DNA of 64,000 bases. It comes from Spinellus fusiger. Taxonomy: Eukaryota > Mucoromycota > Mucoromycetes > Mucorales > Phycomycetaceae. Both the position numbers and the translations under genes were made by a program. The stretch covers positions 143,719 through 207,718 of the forward strand of contig JALLLS010000064.1 of NCBI GenBank assembly GCA_025094145.1. Direction: 5' to 3'. A model generated the notes under the pieces. The model was not told where the DNA came from, searched no databases, and was given only the letters and a program-made list of their open reading frames with translations. Shown piece by piece: positions 22,726-33,868 of this stretch. Each line of letters begins with the position of its first letter. Position 1 is the stretch's first letter.

Positions 22726-24818
22726 TTAAATAAGCTTGTCAGGGCGCTCGACAAATCGTACTTTGTAAGGTTTAGGAAATACGATCATACCACCATCAGT
22801 AGCATTTTTGATATCAGGATATACAGGATTGCCATTAGAGTCGAGGGCTGGTTCAATAGTGCAGCGTGCCCAAAGATTAGTATATGCAAGAAACAGCTCT
22901 GTTTCAGCCTATTGAAAAACAATCCCAATATTTTTTGTTAATATACTGAAAGTGTATTCATACTATAAGTCTTTTCAAACAGTTTACCAAGTAGATTCCC
23001 GGACATATGCGTCTAAGAACACATAGATTAGTATATTAATAACTAGCAAACAATTATAGTAATCAGTTAATTACCTTCCCCATCCAAAGTTAAACTGGTC
23101 TCTTTCTGTTGGTTTTCCATTAGCAGATGCATGAAACGTAGACTTGTTATTTATGAAACGATCAGGAATGAATTTGTGTGGATCAGGATAGAAATCAGGA
23201 TTTCTGTGCATACTATACATATCACTAATCAAATTTGTTCCTTTCTTGATCATGTAATTTTTTACTACAACTAAACGTATATCTTAGTTTTGTCCAAATA
23301 TAATAATAATAATATTTTTTTTTTAAAAAAAAACTTACAGTCCTGATCAGCTACATGTGGAATTCCATAGATCGTAGGAGGATAAAGACGCATGACCTCT
23401 CTTTGAACAGAGATCACATAAGGAAATGCTTCACGTTCAGTAAACGTTGGCAGTCGTTTATATTTGGCGATAAAGGCATCAATCTCTTCACATATCTTTT
23501 TTTGGACTTCTGGATGATGAGATAATAATGCAAAAGCCCACGAAAGTGATACAGAAGTGGTATCTGTTCCACCAACAATCATGTCGTCTATAGTAGGGAA
23601 AAAAAGATAGTAAGCCTTGTCCAGAGATATAGAAATTGATCAGTTACAACTTACTAATAATCATTATTATGTCATCGTCATTATATCTATCTTTCTTTTC
23701 TGAGTTTTTAACTATTTTAGCTAAACAGTCTTCATCTCTTTCAAGAGCTTGTTTTATCAGTTCTCTATAAAGGGGATTGCGCACATTTTCCATGAGATAT
23801 CGCCCTTTTTTGTCGTTGCCTTTAAAATAGGTTATAAATCTGAGAGCTGGAATAAACGTGTCGATGTTTTCACCTAGGCCTCCGAACAGCATGCTTTGAT
23901 TTATAATATTTATAATATCCATAAACAATGGATCATCTTTTGAACTGATACGATTGCCAAAGCAGACTTTTAACACGGTATTGAGAGACATAAGGGCTAT
24001 ATCTTTAGAGGGACACAGTCCCTCACCAGTGCTCCCATCTTTAATCAATCGATCAATGAAACAGCTTGCCTCAAACTGGAGTGCATCCTCCAGTTTTTCT
24101 AATGCCGTGCGACTTAGGTAACTACTTACTGTAACAATAAATGAATATAGCCATTCACCTTTAGACTAAATTTTTATCATTGTTATCTTACTAGCATATC
24201 TTGATTCTTTTAGCTTCTTTTTTGGACACAAAGGCTATCCCTCTAAGTTTTAACATTAGGTTAAATAGGCTGATGTATAGTTTGAATATTTTTTTTCTTA
24301 CTTTCCATTGTTACTATAAGGTCCATCGCAAAAATTGTTGGCCGGTCGTAGGGAAGTAATACTTCCATTGACGCTAAATATCTCATGGGCAATAATAGGA
24401 TCAGAAATAAAGATAAAGTCTTGTACACCCATTTTAACATGAACGATCGGGCCTAAAAGGTATGGGTCAGGAGACAATGTACCTTATTCAAATAAGATGT
24501 AGGATATACTTACCTAACTCTTTATGCCACTCATGTATCTTGAGAAAAGAATTTTCACCAATAAGTGGTATATGGCCTAAACAATGCAGGTGTTAATAAC
24601 TTATTAGCTTTAATTAATTTCTTACCAAGGTATGGGTATTTTCCTTTTGGTGTAGGTATTTTGTCAAAACCACCAGTCTCTTTGTCTTTGGAACTAGAGT
24701 AGAGTGCATACAGAGCTGTACCAATAGCCACAACACCTGCAGTTTGAAGGGGGCGCTCTTTTAAGAGATCAATCATATAAGACTGACTATCAAGGAATGA
24801 TAAAGAAGTAGAATTCAT
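22726..24818 (-). CDS. Cytochrome P450, tandem paralogue (copy B), frame disturbed at exon 4/5
   Basis: Same nine-exon plan as copy A: 24818-24626, 24576-24514, 24452-24302, 24242-24192, 24128-23655 (or from 24121), 23587-23339, 23264-23075, 23012-22988, 22908-22726. It has the same N-terminal anchor, GGTDTTS I-helix motif, EVMR pair and FGWGRRICPG haem loop split over a 25-nt exon. Exon 4 is 51 nt against 53 nt in copy A, which shifts the frame if the homologous 3' splice site of exon 5 is used (a stop follows at once). Using the AG seven bases further on restores the frame and gives 523 residues. So the gene may be functional with a shifted splice site, or may be a pseudogene. Substrate unknown. 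Confidence 0.8.
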
Positions 24819-25479
24819 AGAGGAAAGTTAAACTAAAGAAATTGATATATTATTTCGTTTTCATTTATATAGTGTATTTTTTAAAAAAAGATAGATTAGT
24901 AAAGTATAGTATAGTATTGATTTAATTATAAGATTTTAATATAGAAGATATGCAAAAGTTAACTATATTATATAGAATATTGAGTATATTAATGTAATGC
25001 AAAACCATTAATCATGTTTATGTGTAACATGACCTATGTTTATGAGTAATAGTTGCAGTAAAATAAAAGAATATTTTAAAGATAGTGTTGTAAATGTGAA
25101 GACTTTTCCCCTTTGAAACACGTATAGGACAAGGGAGGGAAAACCATCCCTGAATTTACTAAGCTATTACTATATAACTTAGATCTTTGTAGCATAGAAA
25201 AAATATGTATATAAGTAGACCCAAATTCATACAATGAATCTTTGAGAAATATATCCTTTAATTCAAACAAACACACCTCTTGTTTTTTGGGTTTTCCAAC
25301 AATAGAAAAATGCTAAGTGCTTTTTATTTTTTATTTATATAAAAAAACATTAACTTAAGTGGTAGAACAAAATTAAGAATTTTTTAAATTTTAATCTATC
25401 TTCTTGCAATGCCTTTTATAAAATAGATGTATCATTTGATACTATAAACTTCTTCTAAGAACCCCTACTATGCATAGAT
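24819..25479. other. AT-rich upstream region of P450 copy B
   Basis: No gene recognised. It does not match the upstream region of copy A by eye, so the two paralogues probably have different promoters. Confidence 0.45.
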
Positions 25480-26200
25480 AAAGAAAATAATAGCATCGAG
25501 AATTGTTCAGTTATCCTGCACCAGGTACTCAACCTGAACTTTACCCTGGAAGAGGCACTTCACATGTTCAACGTGCCTGCTTCCACCGTAAAAGACGTAG
25601 TGAGGTACTGCAAGGAGATGGACCCGGTAAAAGTCACCATTTAAGAATAACTGAAAGAGCTATAACGACGTCAAATTTATCAGCCACTAAGGCATGGTCT
25701 TCCAGCCAGAACATGTCCTGGAAACAAGAATTTTTGGAGGTGGTGAAGTGATGGTATGGTATGTGACTAGTTTAGTGGAGAGGGTATTGAGAATACTGCT
25801 TGCTGTAGTAAGCAGAACATCCTAGACAAGTACAATGATGCCTCGGAATAGGCCTAATGCCTTTAACTTGAAGATTCATCTTCTAAATCCTTGGGTCAGT
25901 TATCGCCTATATGATAAAATTACTAGGCCTTATGCAAGTAAAACATCTCAATTGGCAAGCTGCAAATAGTATAATGACGACTTTCTAATGGCTTCGATAA
26001 AATCTCGATCTCAATTCAATCGAGCGCATGTGGATCAATCTCAAAAAGGCTATCGATTCACCTTAAAATTAAACTACATTTGTGTGTGTTAACAATATTC
26101 TTTTTCTTCTATTTATTGAGGACTTCATACTTTTATTTAAGGAATTTATAAAGGGATAAGACTATTAAAATAAAGTATGAAATTAAAAATATAGACAATA
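25480..26200 (+). pseudogene. Tc1-type transposase relic (family B-like)
   Basis: Forward frames give LNFTLEEALHMFNVPASTV and then KDVVRYCKEMDPVKV, a helix-turn-helix start, and much later remnants equivalent to the LNPIEHLW block (LNSIERMWINLKKAI), all broken by stops. The downstream TTATAAAGGGATAAGACTATTAAAAT stretch resembles the end sequence at about 10330. Strongly decayed. Confidence 0.55.
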
Positions 26201-26365
26201 TACATTCAAAAGACATGATTTCTTTTCCTTCCACTACTCTACTGTATTATAAAATATAGTATTTATGGAGATTATTTGTGCACCAATAAAAAGTCAACTC
26301 GTGCAAAAATAAAAATTGATTCAAGTAGAAATTAAGAAAGTTGGTCATGATTTTCATGCACTATA

Positions 26366-27711
26366 CAGTCATACAACATTAGAAAGGGTACGACCCCCTA
26401 ATTTATACATTTTTAAACATGATTCTTCTTTTTTTTTTACCACAGAATCACATTCCATTAAACAATCTCAAATGTCAAACGCAGAATCCTCAACTAGAAA
26501 CTCTAGAGTTTATGATAAGCTTGAAGAAAGAGAGTACTGAGGTGTTTATTGGCTTAAAAAATGAAAATTACTCTATGGGTAGCATTTCAAAGGTCATTGG
26601 CATTAGCAAGTCTACTGTCCAGAATACCATTAGTAGAATCAAGACTAATGTTACACCTCTACCAAGACCTAGTTATAGTGCACCAAAAAAACTTAACGAA
26701 AGAGACCTCAGATGACTTGAGGCCATTCTAAGAGGCAACCCATTTGCCTCCTATAACTTCATAAATTTTGAACTTAAGGCTCATGAGATAATCATCTGTA
26801 GAGCAACATTCATCAAATATATACATCAGATTGGGTTTGTTTCCTACTTCGCAGCACACAAACCAAGGTTGTCTGAAGAAAACATGAAAAAAGACTTCGT
26901 TGGGCGAAGGAACGGGTCAATTGGACTCCTGAGGACTGGAGACGCGTCGTATGGTCTGATGAGTCACGGTTTGAAGTAGAGAGTTACCAGGGAGGAGCCA
27001 GAGTGATTCGAAAGATCGGAGAGAGGTATAAGGCTGCTCATGTAATAACTAAAACCAAATGGGGGAAAGATAGCATAATAACCTGGAGCTGTTTCTGGGC
27101 TGGTGGATTTAGGCCTCTGATATTTGTTGATGACACTGTAAATCAGGACGTATATGACAATATTTTGGCAGGAAAAATTCTGCCATAGTTCATTGAATTG
27201 AATGAGAAGGAGGATAAGGACTTTATATTCCAAGAAGATGAGGCTAGCTGCCATACAGGTGGCTATACAACATGGTGGAAAAGAGACACATACAATCAGA
27301 CATTTTAATTACTGGCCTGCCCAAAGTCCTGATCTTAACTCCATTGAACATCTCTGCAGCTGTCTTGATAAACTTATTGATAACAAGAGAGCCAGTATTA
27401 ATAATACCGATGAGATCAAGACAGCTTTAGAAGAAGCTTGGAGAAATATCCACGTTGATCTTGCCAAACGTTTAGTTGACTCAATGAAGGATCACTACCA
27501 GGCAGTTATTGATACCAAAGGTGGCCCAAAAAAATATTAAATAAAAACTTTTTTATATATATTAATATAAACAATATGTTAAACTAACTTTGTGTTGAAT
27601 TTGAAGTCATTAGTATGTGTTTTGAGGTTGTAACATTTATATCCGTAAAGCATGTTTTTTTTCAGGATTTCAAGAAATGAAAATCGTATACTTTCTAATT
27701 TTGCGTGACTG
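26366..27711 (+). mobile_element. Tc1-type element, family D full-length relic
   Basis: The left end CAGTCATACAACATTAGAAAGGGTACGA begins after TA (26364-26365). The right end, in reverse from 27711, is CAGTCACGCAAAATTAGAAAGTATACGA; the right TA has become CA. The deleted copy at 45920-46728 has the same ends, and 51816-52900 is a related element. Confidence 0.8.
26473..27540 (+). pseudogene. Broken family D transposase
   Basis: An N-terminal start MSNAESSTRNSRVYDKL shifts frame to SMGSISKVIGISKSTVQNTI (helix-turn-helix). Then come WAKERVNWTPEDWRRVVWSD (first Asp), FIFQEDEASCHTG (second Asp), AQSPDLNSIEHL (Glu) and a C-terminal RLVDSMKDHYQAVIDTKGG block. At least four frame breaks separate them. 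Confidence 0.75.
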
Positions 27712-27959
27712 CATAAGAAATATATTTCGCAAAGCCATTTTGTATCTAACATCTAGCTAACTTATATACTTTTTCTATCTGATACATTATTCTATATAAA
27801 ATTATAAAAGAAATCTCCTCCAAAAACATAGGAAGTATTTTTAGCATATATTAATATGCCATGGATCAAATACTTCCTAATTTTCAATAATATTTAAAGT
27901 GTTGACAATGAAGTTGAAGCAATGACTGGTGACAGTGCTTCCTTTGATTTGATTAATAT

Positions 27960-28190
27960 TTGTTATGTTTTGACTAAGCAACTTTATTTCCTTGGATAGC
28001 TCGGTCATTTTAGACTATCTTACCTTTATTCACTATGTCAAAGGTAAAAATACCTCCAAGGATTGTGGTTGTTTTGGCTCATGTCTTGGGAGCAACAACA
28101 ATAGCTAGCTCATCCTTCTTAAACCAAGCACAAGAGTATTCCGTTGATGAACACACGTTTGCTCATATCATCCATATCTGTCTCTAACCA
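27960..28190 (-). pseudogene. IS630-type transposase catalytic-core relic
   Basis: Reverse-strand reading gives a decayed VFI(D) start, then EYSCAWFKKDELAIVVAPKT, a stop, and AKTTTILGGIFTFDIVNKG. This order matches the region after the first catalytic Asp in IS630-like eukaryotic transposases. It is short and broken. It lies in the same orientation as the N-terminal relic at 29130-29611 with a family B relic between, so both may belong to one interrupted element. Confidence 0.5.
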
Positions 28191-28229
28191 GAATCTAACC
28201 TACTCATACCTCACTTCAATTTTTTGGTA

Positions 28230-28800
28230 GCGTTTCTTTCAATTAGATGAAAAGATACCCTTTTAAAACTGATAAAGTGACGCTCAAAAATTAACTGTTT
28301 TTTTTTTGGATTCATACTTTATCTTGATAGTGTTATCACTTTATCAAGTCATTAAATAGAAACATAAAACCTTCATTAGATACATAGAATAGTGTTTAAA
28401 ATACAAAAAAGGTTTTATTGTAAGGTTGCCTAGTAACCACTGTGATCACTCTTGGCCTCTATCCCTGTCTAGCATCTCCGCCCCATGGTTGCCATGATGG
28501 CTACTTTGGTCTAGTGGAGGTTGCTCATTACTGTTCTTCTCAACCACTAGCGGGCCCTATTGTTGAGTTTTCTTTTTCTGCCATTCTTGGGTGAGGGTTC
28601 AAATCAGCTGGTTTCCATGTAGTGTTCTACTATATCTCCCATAGTGGGAACAGGCACGTTAATCACACGAAATGCCTCAGCCGTGTTAGTGTTCATGTTC
28701 AGCACCTCGTGCAAGATAGCTAAGCAAATCTCAAAGATGGCATATTTTCCATACATCTCAGGGGTCCTGGTGAAGATGTTTGTAGTGTTGGATAAGTTAT
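28230..28800 (-). pseudogene. Family B element, internally deleted, N- and C-terminal pieces joined
   Basis: In reverse, an N-terminal block (MYGKYAIFEICLAILHEV, then NTAEAFRVINVPVPTMGDI) is followed closely by the C-terminal VAIMATMGRRC and IEAKSDHSGY pieces and the 3' end sequence shared with about 10200-10400. The middle of the transposase is missing. The outer end carries CAACTTGATAAAGTGATAACACTATCAAG-like A/T-rich sequence. Confidence 0.55.
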
Positions 28801-29129
28801 ATATTATATGAAAAGAAGTGTTATGGAAAAATAATAATAGCGTATGTTATTTCTTGGTATAGAAATAGCCCAGAAATAGAAGAAAAAATCAGCTTCTTTT
28901 GGAGGGTCACTTTACATTGAGTGGCTACTCATATAAACTAGTTTTTGAGATTTGAAGTCTCTGAAAATAGTAAAATGTATAATGCCGTAGTTGGCACAGA
29001 AATTTTATTTTAACGCTTGACGAAATGTTTATAAACTCCGACGTTAACGCGTATAAAGCACAGTGTACATAGTTTGAAGGGACTGTGAAGTCAATTGAGT
29101 GGGCATGAGAGGGAAGGAATACATAAGAC

Positions 29130-29611
29130 AAATGAATGAAGTTGGGAAATATTTCTACCATAAGAAGTAGTACCAAGAGCTCTCTGAAAACAGTCAATGA
29201 GACATTCTGTCTTTTCATCTAAAACCACCTCAGGCTTATCATCGAGAGTCTTTACTAGGTACTCTCTATGAGCATTATTTATGGTGAAGGGTCTCTCAAG
29301 ACGTCTATGACTACCCACATTTCTTTCCTCAGTCACCTCTTTATTTCTCTCTAAGCTCTTTTCTTCTTTAATATACCATATTTGTGCTGTAGTATACGGT
29401 ATCATCAGCTCTTTAATAGAGCCTCTGATACATATTTTTCTTTCTTTCTGGTAGACCAAGAAGAAGAAAGCTTTCTTTTGTCTTTTGCTTTCTGCTTTTG
29501 ATATTCATTGGATGCTTCATTACTTTCCAACCGACCCACAGTCTTCTCAGGTTTCTCATTTTTCTTGGTCTCTTGTAATATTTTCTCTAGAGGGTTTTGA
29601 TCCAAATACAT
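29130..29611 (-). pseudogene. IS630-type transposase N-terminal relic
   Basis: Frame 29611-29405 starts MYLDQNPLEKILQETKKNEK and is followed in another frame by CIRGSIKELMIPYTTAQIWY and later INNAHREYLVKTLDDKPEVV. A helix-turn-helix followed by a linker ending in LDEKTE is the N-terminal arrangement of IS630-like transposases. It lies 150 bp beyond the leucyl-tRNA synthetase stop codon. Confidence 0.5.
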
Positions 29612-29761
29612 ATTGAGGTCTGTTACATCTCCAAGGGGGTATGCTTCATTATCAATTTCTATTTTAAAGTATACATAATAATGAGTTTAGTTTTTATTTG
29701 TTTTTACAGTGACGGTATAGCTTGTAAACTGATTTATTATTATAATAGAACAAAGATTACT

Positions 29762-32700
29762 TTACAGCTCTTTGTTTTTAAATGAAAAAGAAGGAGAGTC
29801 AGGCACAGAGATCTCTGCAGCACGAGCATCTTCTTCCTGTGCTTCATCACTCTTCAATACTTCAATTGTATGAAATCCGAGGGCACGTTTTATTTCTTCA
29901 CACGCAATCTTCAATGTCTTCATTTCATCGAAAATCAATGCACGATCAAATGCAATAGATCCACGTTTCTCTACCAATCTCTATAAAAATGATTAGCATT
30001 GTCACGACTAATGTCATCTAAACCTACCTTTTGCTCTTGGATAAAAGGCATTGTCTTCTTGTTCTTCAGCATACCACTGGCACCAAGTTCCCCACGAATT
30101 TTTGCATCATCAAACTTGTTAGAGGTTTCGTCGTAGTTACTCTTGAGTACACTGATACAGTCTTCCTGCCATTCAGGGAACTTGCTAGCAACAAAAATCT
30201 TGAGAGACTTGGGGCTGTTTGGCTTGTAGTCATCCTCACTTGCTTTTCCCTTTTTCTTCTTCTTGAGAAGGTTCAGTTCAGCATCGCGAATGGACTTCAC
30301 GGTACGACGCACGTAATCAGCAGCAGCCAAAATAGACTCATTCACAGGCCCAGTGGGTTTAGGGAAAGGAGCATCGATAACAAGGACATCTTTCTTGAGC
30401 ACATGTGTCCACAGATGTTCAGACCAATGGGGACAAATAGGTGACATGAATAAAGCCTGGAATTCAATATAACGCAATACAAGGTCCTTGTGCATTCCTG
30501 TATCAACAGAGGCAAGCTGGTAATAATCCTTGGCAGCTTGGAATTCAAAGATACCGTACTTGAGAGCATCACGATAGTGCATAGCATTGTAAGCACGTTC
30601 TGTCAAACCAGCATATCGATTGATTTCACTCTCAAAAATTTGATCGTAAAAGTTGAATTCACCCTCACGGAGTTTATCAGCTCCTTGCACTTGTTCCTCA
30701 CACCACTCGAGTAAAGTGTGGAGACGAAGAATGGCAGCATTGGCACTGGAGTCTTCAAAATTGGCATCTTCGCCTGAATCGCCAGCATCAGCAAGGGCAA
30801 AACGGGTAGCATCAGCACCATACTTGAGAATAGCATCGTTCATTGTCATGAAGTTGCCGGTTGACTTTGACATCTTTTTGCTGTCCAGCAATAAATGACC
30901 ATTGGAACGAACACTCTTGGGCCACATTTCTTCGGGGAAAATGGCAGTGTGGTTGTAGAGGAAGAAGGTCAAATGGTTGGGAATTAGATCCTTGCCAGAT
31001 GCACGGATATCAAGAGGGTAGAAGTATTCATATTCACGTCTCAGTTTATCCAAGGTAGTCTGGGAAATATCGGTATCTTTAGGGAAAGAGTCCAACTTGA
31101 ATATGTAGTCCCAGACTTGATCTGACATTTGGTCTGAGCGAATACCGGCAGGACCAGTAGTAGTGCCATTCACTGAGCCCTGATGCAAGAAATGGGCTAC
31201 AGTGTAGTAAGCCATATAAATGGTGGAATCAGAGAGAGATTCTACTAAGAATTGTTTGTCCCAAGGCAACTTTGTACCCAAGCCAAAACTTCTAGCACAG
31301 GCCCACTGGTTCAACCAGTCCAGAGTCTGTTCAAACTGATGTCTTGTCTCAATAGTATAAGTATTCATTTGGGACAGACACTTCTTTGTTGTTTGTTTCC
31401 ATTCTTCCTCTCCATAGTCAATGTACCACTGATCCATAAGAGCAATAACACACTCATCACCAGAGCGAGACATCACCAAGTTTTCAGGTTCATTGTAGAC
31501 AAATGCCTCTCCTTGCTTAATCAAGAGATCCTTGATTTTATTCTTGGCCACTTGCACCTTAAGACCAGCGAACTCACCAATGCAGATAGTTCCTTGGTAG
31601 AAGCCTTCCTTGTAAGCCAATTCCTTAGCCTCTGCCAATTGAACACGATCCTTTTGAGAGTTGATCTTTTTCAATTTGCATAGAGTAGGTGCAGTCAAGT
31701 TGCCATAGGTGGGTGTTTCAATGATAGGAACAGGCTCAAAGTCAACCCATTCAGGCTTAACATTGTAGTACTCACACTTCTTTTTCAAATCCTGAAGAGT
31801 AGCATAATCATCAGGAGAATCAGAAGGAACAGATGTCACTACACCAGTACCCTAATCATAACAATAACAGACACCACCATTAGAAGATCCATATAGCCTT
31901 CCTTCGTTATCCACTCTATTTACCTTTGTAGCCAATACATTCTCCATAGGAAGAACATAGATAGCAGGATAGATACTCAAAGGAGCAGAGATCTTGGTGC
32001 CCACAAGGAGACTTCCCTTGACTTGAGCCAGCTTCTTCACAACACCTTCTTGTTCAAACAGTTTCTGGTATGCCATGTTACGAGCAGCACGTTCTGTACA
32101 CAGATAAGCCTCTTTATCATTGACATGGAAGATGCCATAGTTGATCTCAGTGCCCACAAAGCAATTAGTCTGACCGTACATTGTTTCTGGTCTCAAAGTG
32201 GCAGCCACCATAGACACAGTCTTTCCCTTGAGCTCATCCACAGAGGCCAACACAGCCTGGGCCTCAGTAGACCACTCAAGCACTTTCATCTTTATACCGG
32301 TGTACTCCTGGGGAGCCACGCCCTCTCCTGACTGACGGTCATGGTCCATGCAAGGCTGTTGGTCCAAGGGTGAGTACACAGTATAGCGTTCACCGAATTT
32401 GATCTTCTCAAGCTTACGTAGCTTGTTCATCTGCCAGCGCACAAAGCTATCGTAGTAGGGGTTGGCGTCGGTGGTAATGAAGCTACGACGCCAATCGACC
32501 TTGGCACCAAAAGCATCCAAATCAGTCATTGTTTGAGGAGGGAAGTACTCAGTCCAGTAGTAAGGATTGGAGAATTTGTGGATTTCATCAATAGCAATGC
32601 CAAGCTGCAACATGATTTGGAACTGATAGGTGACATTGCCTGTCTTGGCAGCTACTTTGCTCTTTACGTTCTTGGAGACCTGAGCCTTTTCTTCAAGTGT

Positions 32701-33333
32701 ATCTGACAGCAGCATTTCATTGTACTTTTCAAAGTTCTTTCCAAACATTTCCATTTCACGGGCCAACTTATCAGCACAGGCCTATAACCAAGGAAAGCGA
32801 ATGGAAGGTGGAGGCAGATGAAAGAGAGTAAGCACACGTCCAGGGCAATGTCACAATTACCTTGATAGGCATACCAGTGCAGTGGAAACCCTGAGGAAGA
32901 AGTGCTCTTTTACCTCTCATACGCTCATAGCCTACACTAAAATCAACCTTGGAAAAGGTAAAGGCGTGGCCCAAGTGCAGACGACCATTCATATAAGGAT
33001 AAGGCATAGTGGCCATATACTTTGGATGAACAGTATGAAGATCCTCAAAATTGGGGTGTTCTTCAATAGTAGGGGCATTAACATCAAACGCCTTGGCATG
33101 CTGCCACAGAGCGCGTGCCTTAGTTTCTAATGCACGGAGAGAGTCACGCTTGGCCGTCTATTGGGGGTGGTGTATATTTGTTTTTGTTTTTGTTTTTGTT
33201 TTTGTTTTTGTTTTTATGAGGTTATTAACAGAACAGTTAGAAAACAAACAGGAGTGCGACAAGAAGTGTCTATTTTTTTATTTTTATTTTTATTTTATTT
33301 TATTACCTTGGGTGCCTCATTCACAGCTGCCAT
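29762..33333 (-). CDS. CDC60: Cytosolic leucyl-tRNA synthetase
   Basis: Five exons: 33333-33307, 33157-32861, 32781-31924, 31851-30028, 29980-29762; 3225 nt, 1074 residues (yeast Cdc60 is about 1090). The class I signature is PYPYMNGRLHLGH, with HLGH near residues 70-73, followed by GFHCTGMPIK. The CP1 editing domain has ATLRPETMYGQTN and GTGVVTSVPSDSPDD. KMSKS is at about residue 719 in SKKMSKSTGNF. The enzyme joins leucine to tRNA-Leu with ATP and proofreads mischarged tRNA. The eukaryotic/archaeal-type C-terminal extension is present, and no mitochondrial targeting sequence is seen. The first coding exon is only nine codons (MAAVNEAPK). Confidence 0.96.
33176..33216. repeat. (GTTTTT)n microsatellite in LeuRS intron 1
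   Basis: Six near-perfect GTTTTT units inside the 149-nt first intron (33158-33306) of the leucyl-tRNA synthetase gene. On the transcript strand this is (AAAAAC)n. Confidence 0.85.
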
Positions 33334-33868
33334 TTTTCAATAAGCTCAATGAATAAAAGGTAAAAATCTAACCACTGAATTTTTCATATTTTTCTATTCG
33401 GAGATATAGAATATGAACACTCAATCCATGTGCATTGTGGCTTATAGAGAGAGAAAGAGAAAGAAAGAAAAGAACCAGAATTAGGCAAGAATGGTAGAGA
33501 AAGGAAGAACACTGATATATAAAAAATAAAAATAAAAAGTACCTGTCCAAATAGCCTAAAATAATAATTTATTGCAAAGGTAATCTATATTTACTATGGA
33601 TCCATAAGATACAAAGTTATTTACCTATCCAATACATGAATTCATGAGTGAAATGTCTTCATCTTTGGTATAAAACAAAGCCAATATTTATTAATAAAAA
33701 AAAAGAATAAACTATTTATTTATGGCTATACCTTTTTATAAAGACACATACTCTTTCCTTCTTTTTATACACACTCCCATACTCACCTATACATAATAAG
33801 AAAACTCTTATTCATGGAGAAAACATATCTAATAGAATACCAAAAGAAAAAAAGAAAAAAGAAAAAGA
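33334..33868. other. Intergenic region, LeuRS promoter side
   Basis: Lies between the LeuRS start and the 3' end of the chromatin-subunit gene; both genes are on the reverse strand. No further gene seen; A/T-rich with short purine runs. Confidence 0.5.
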
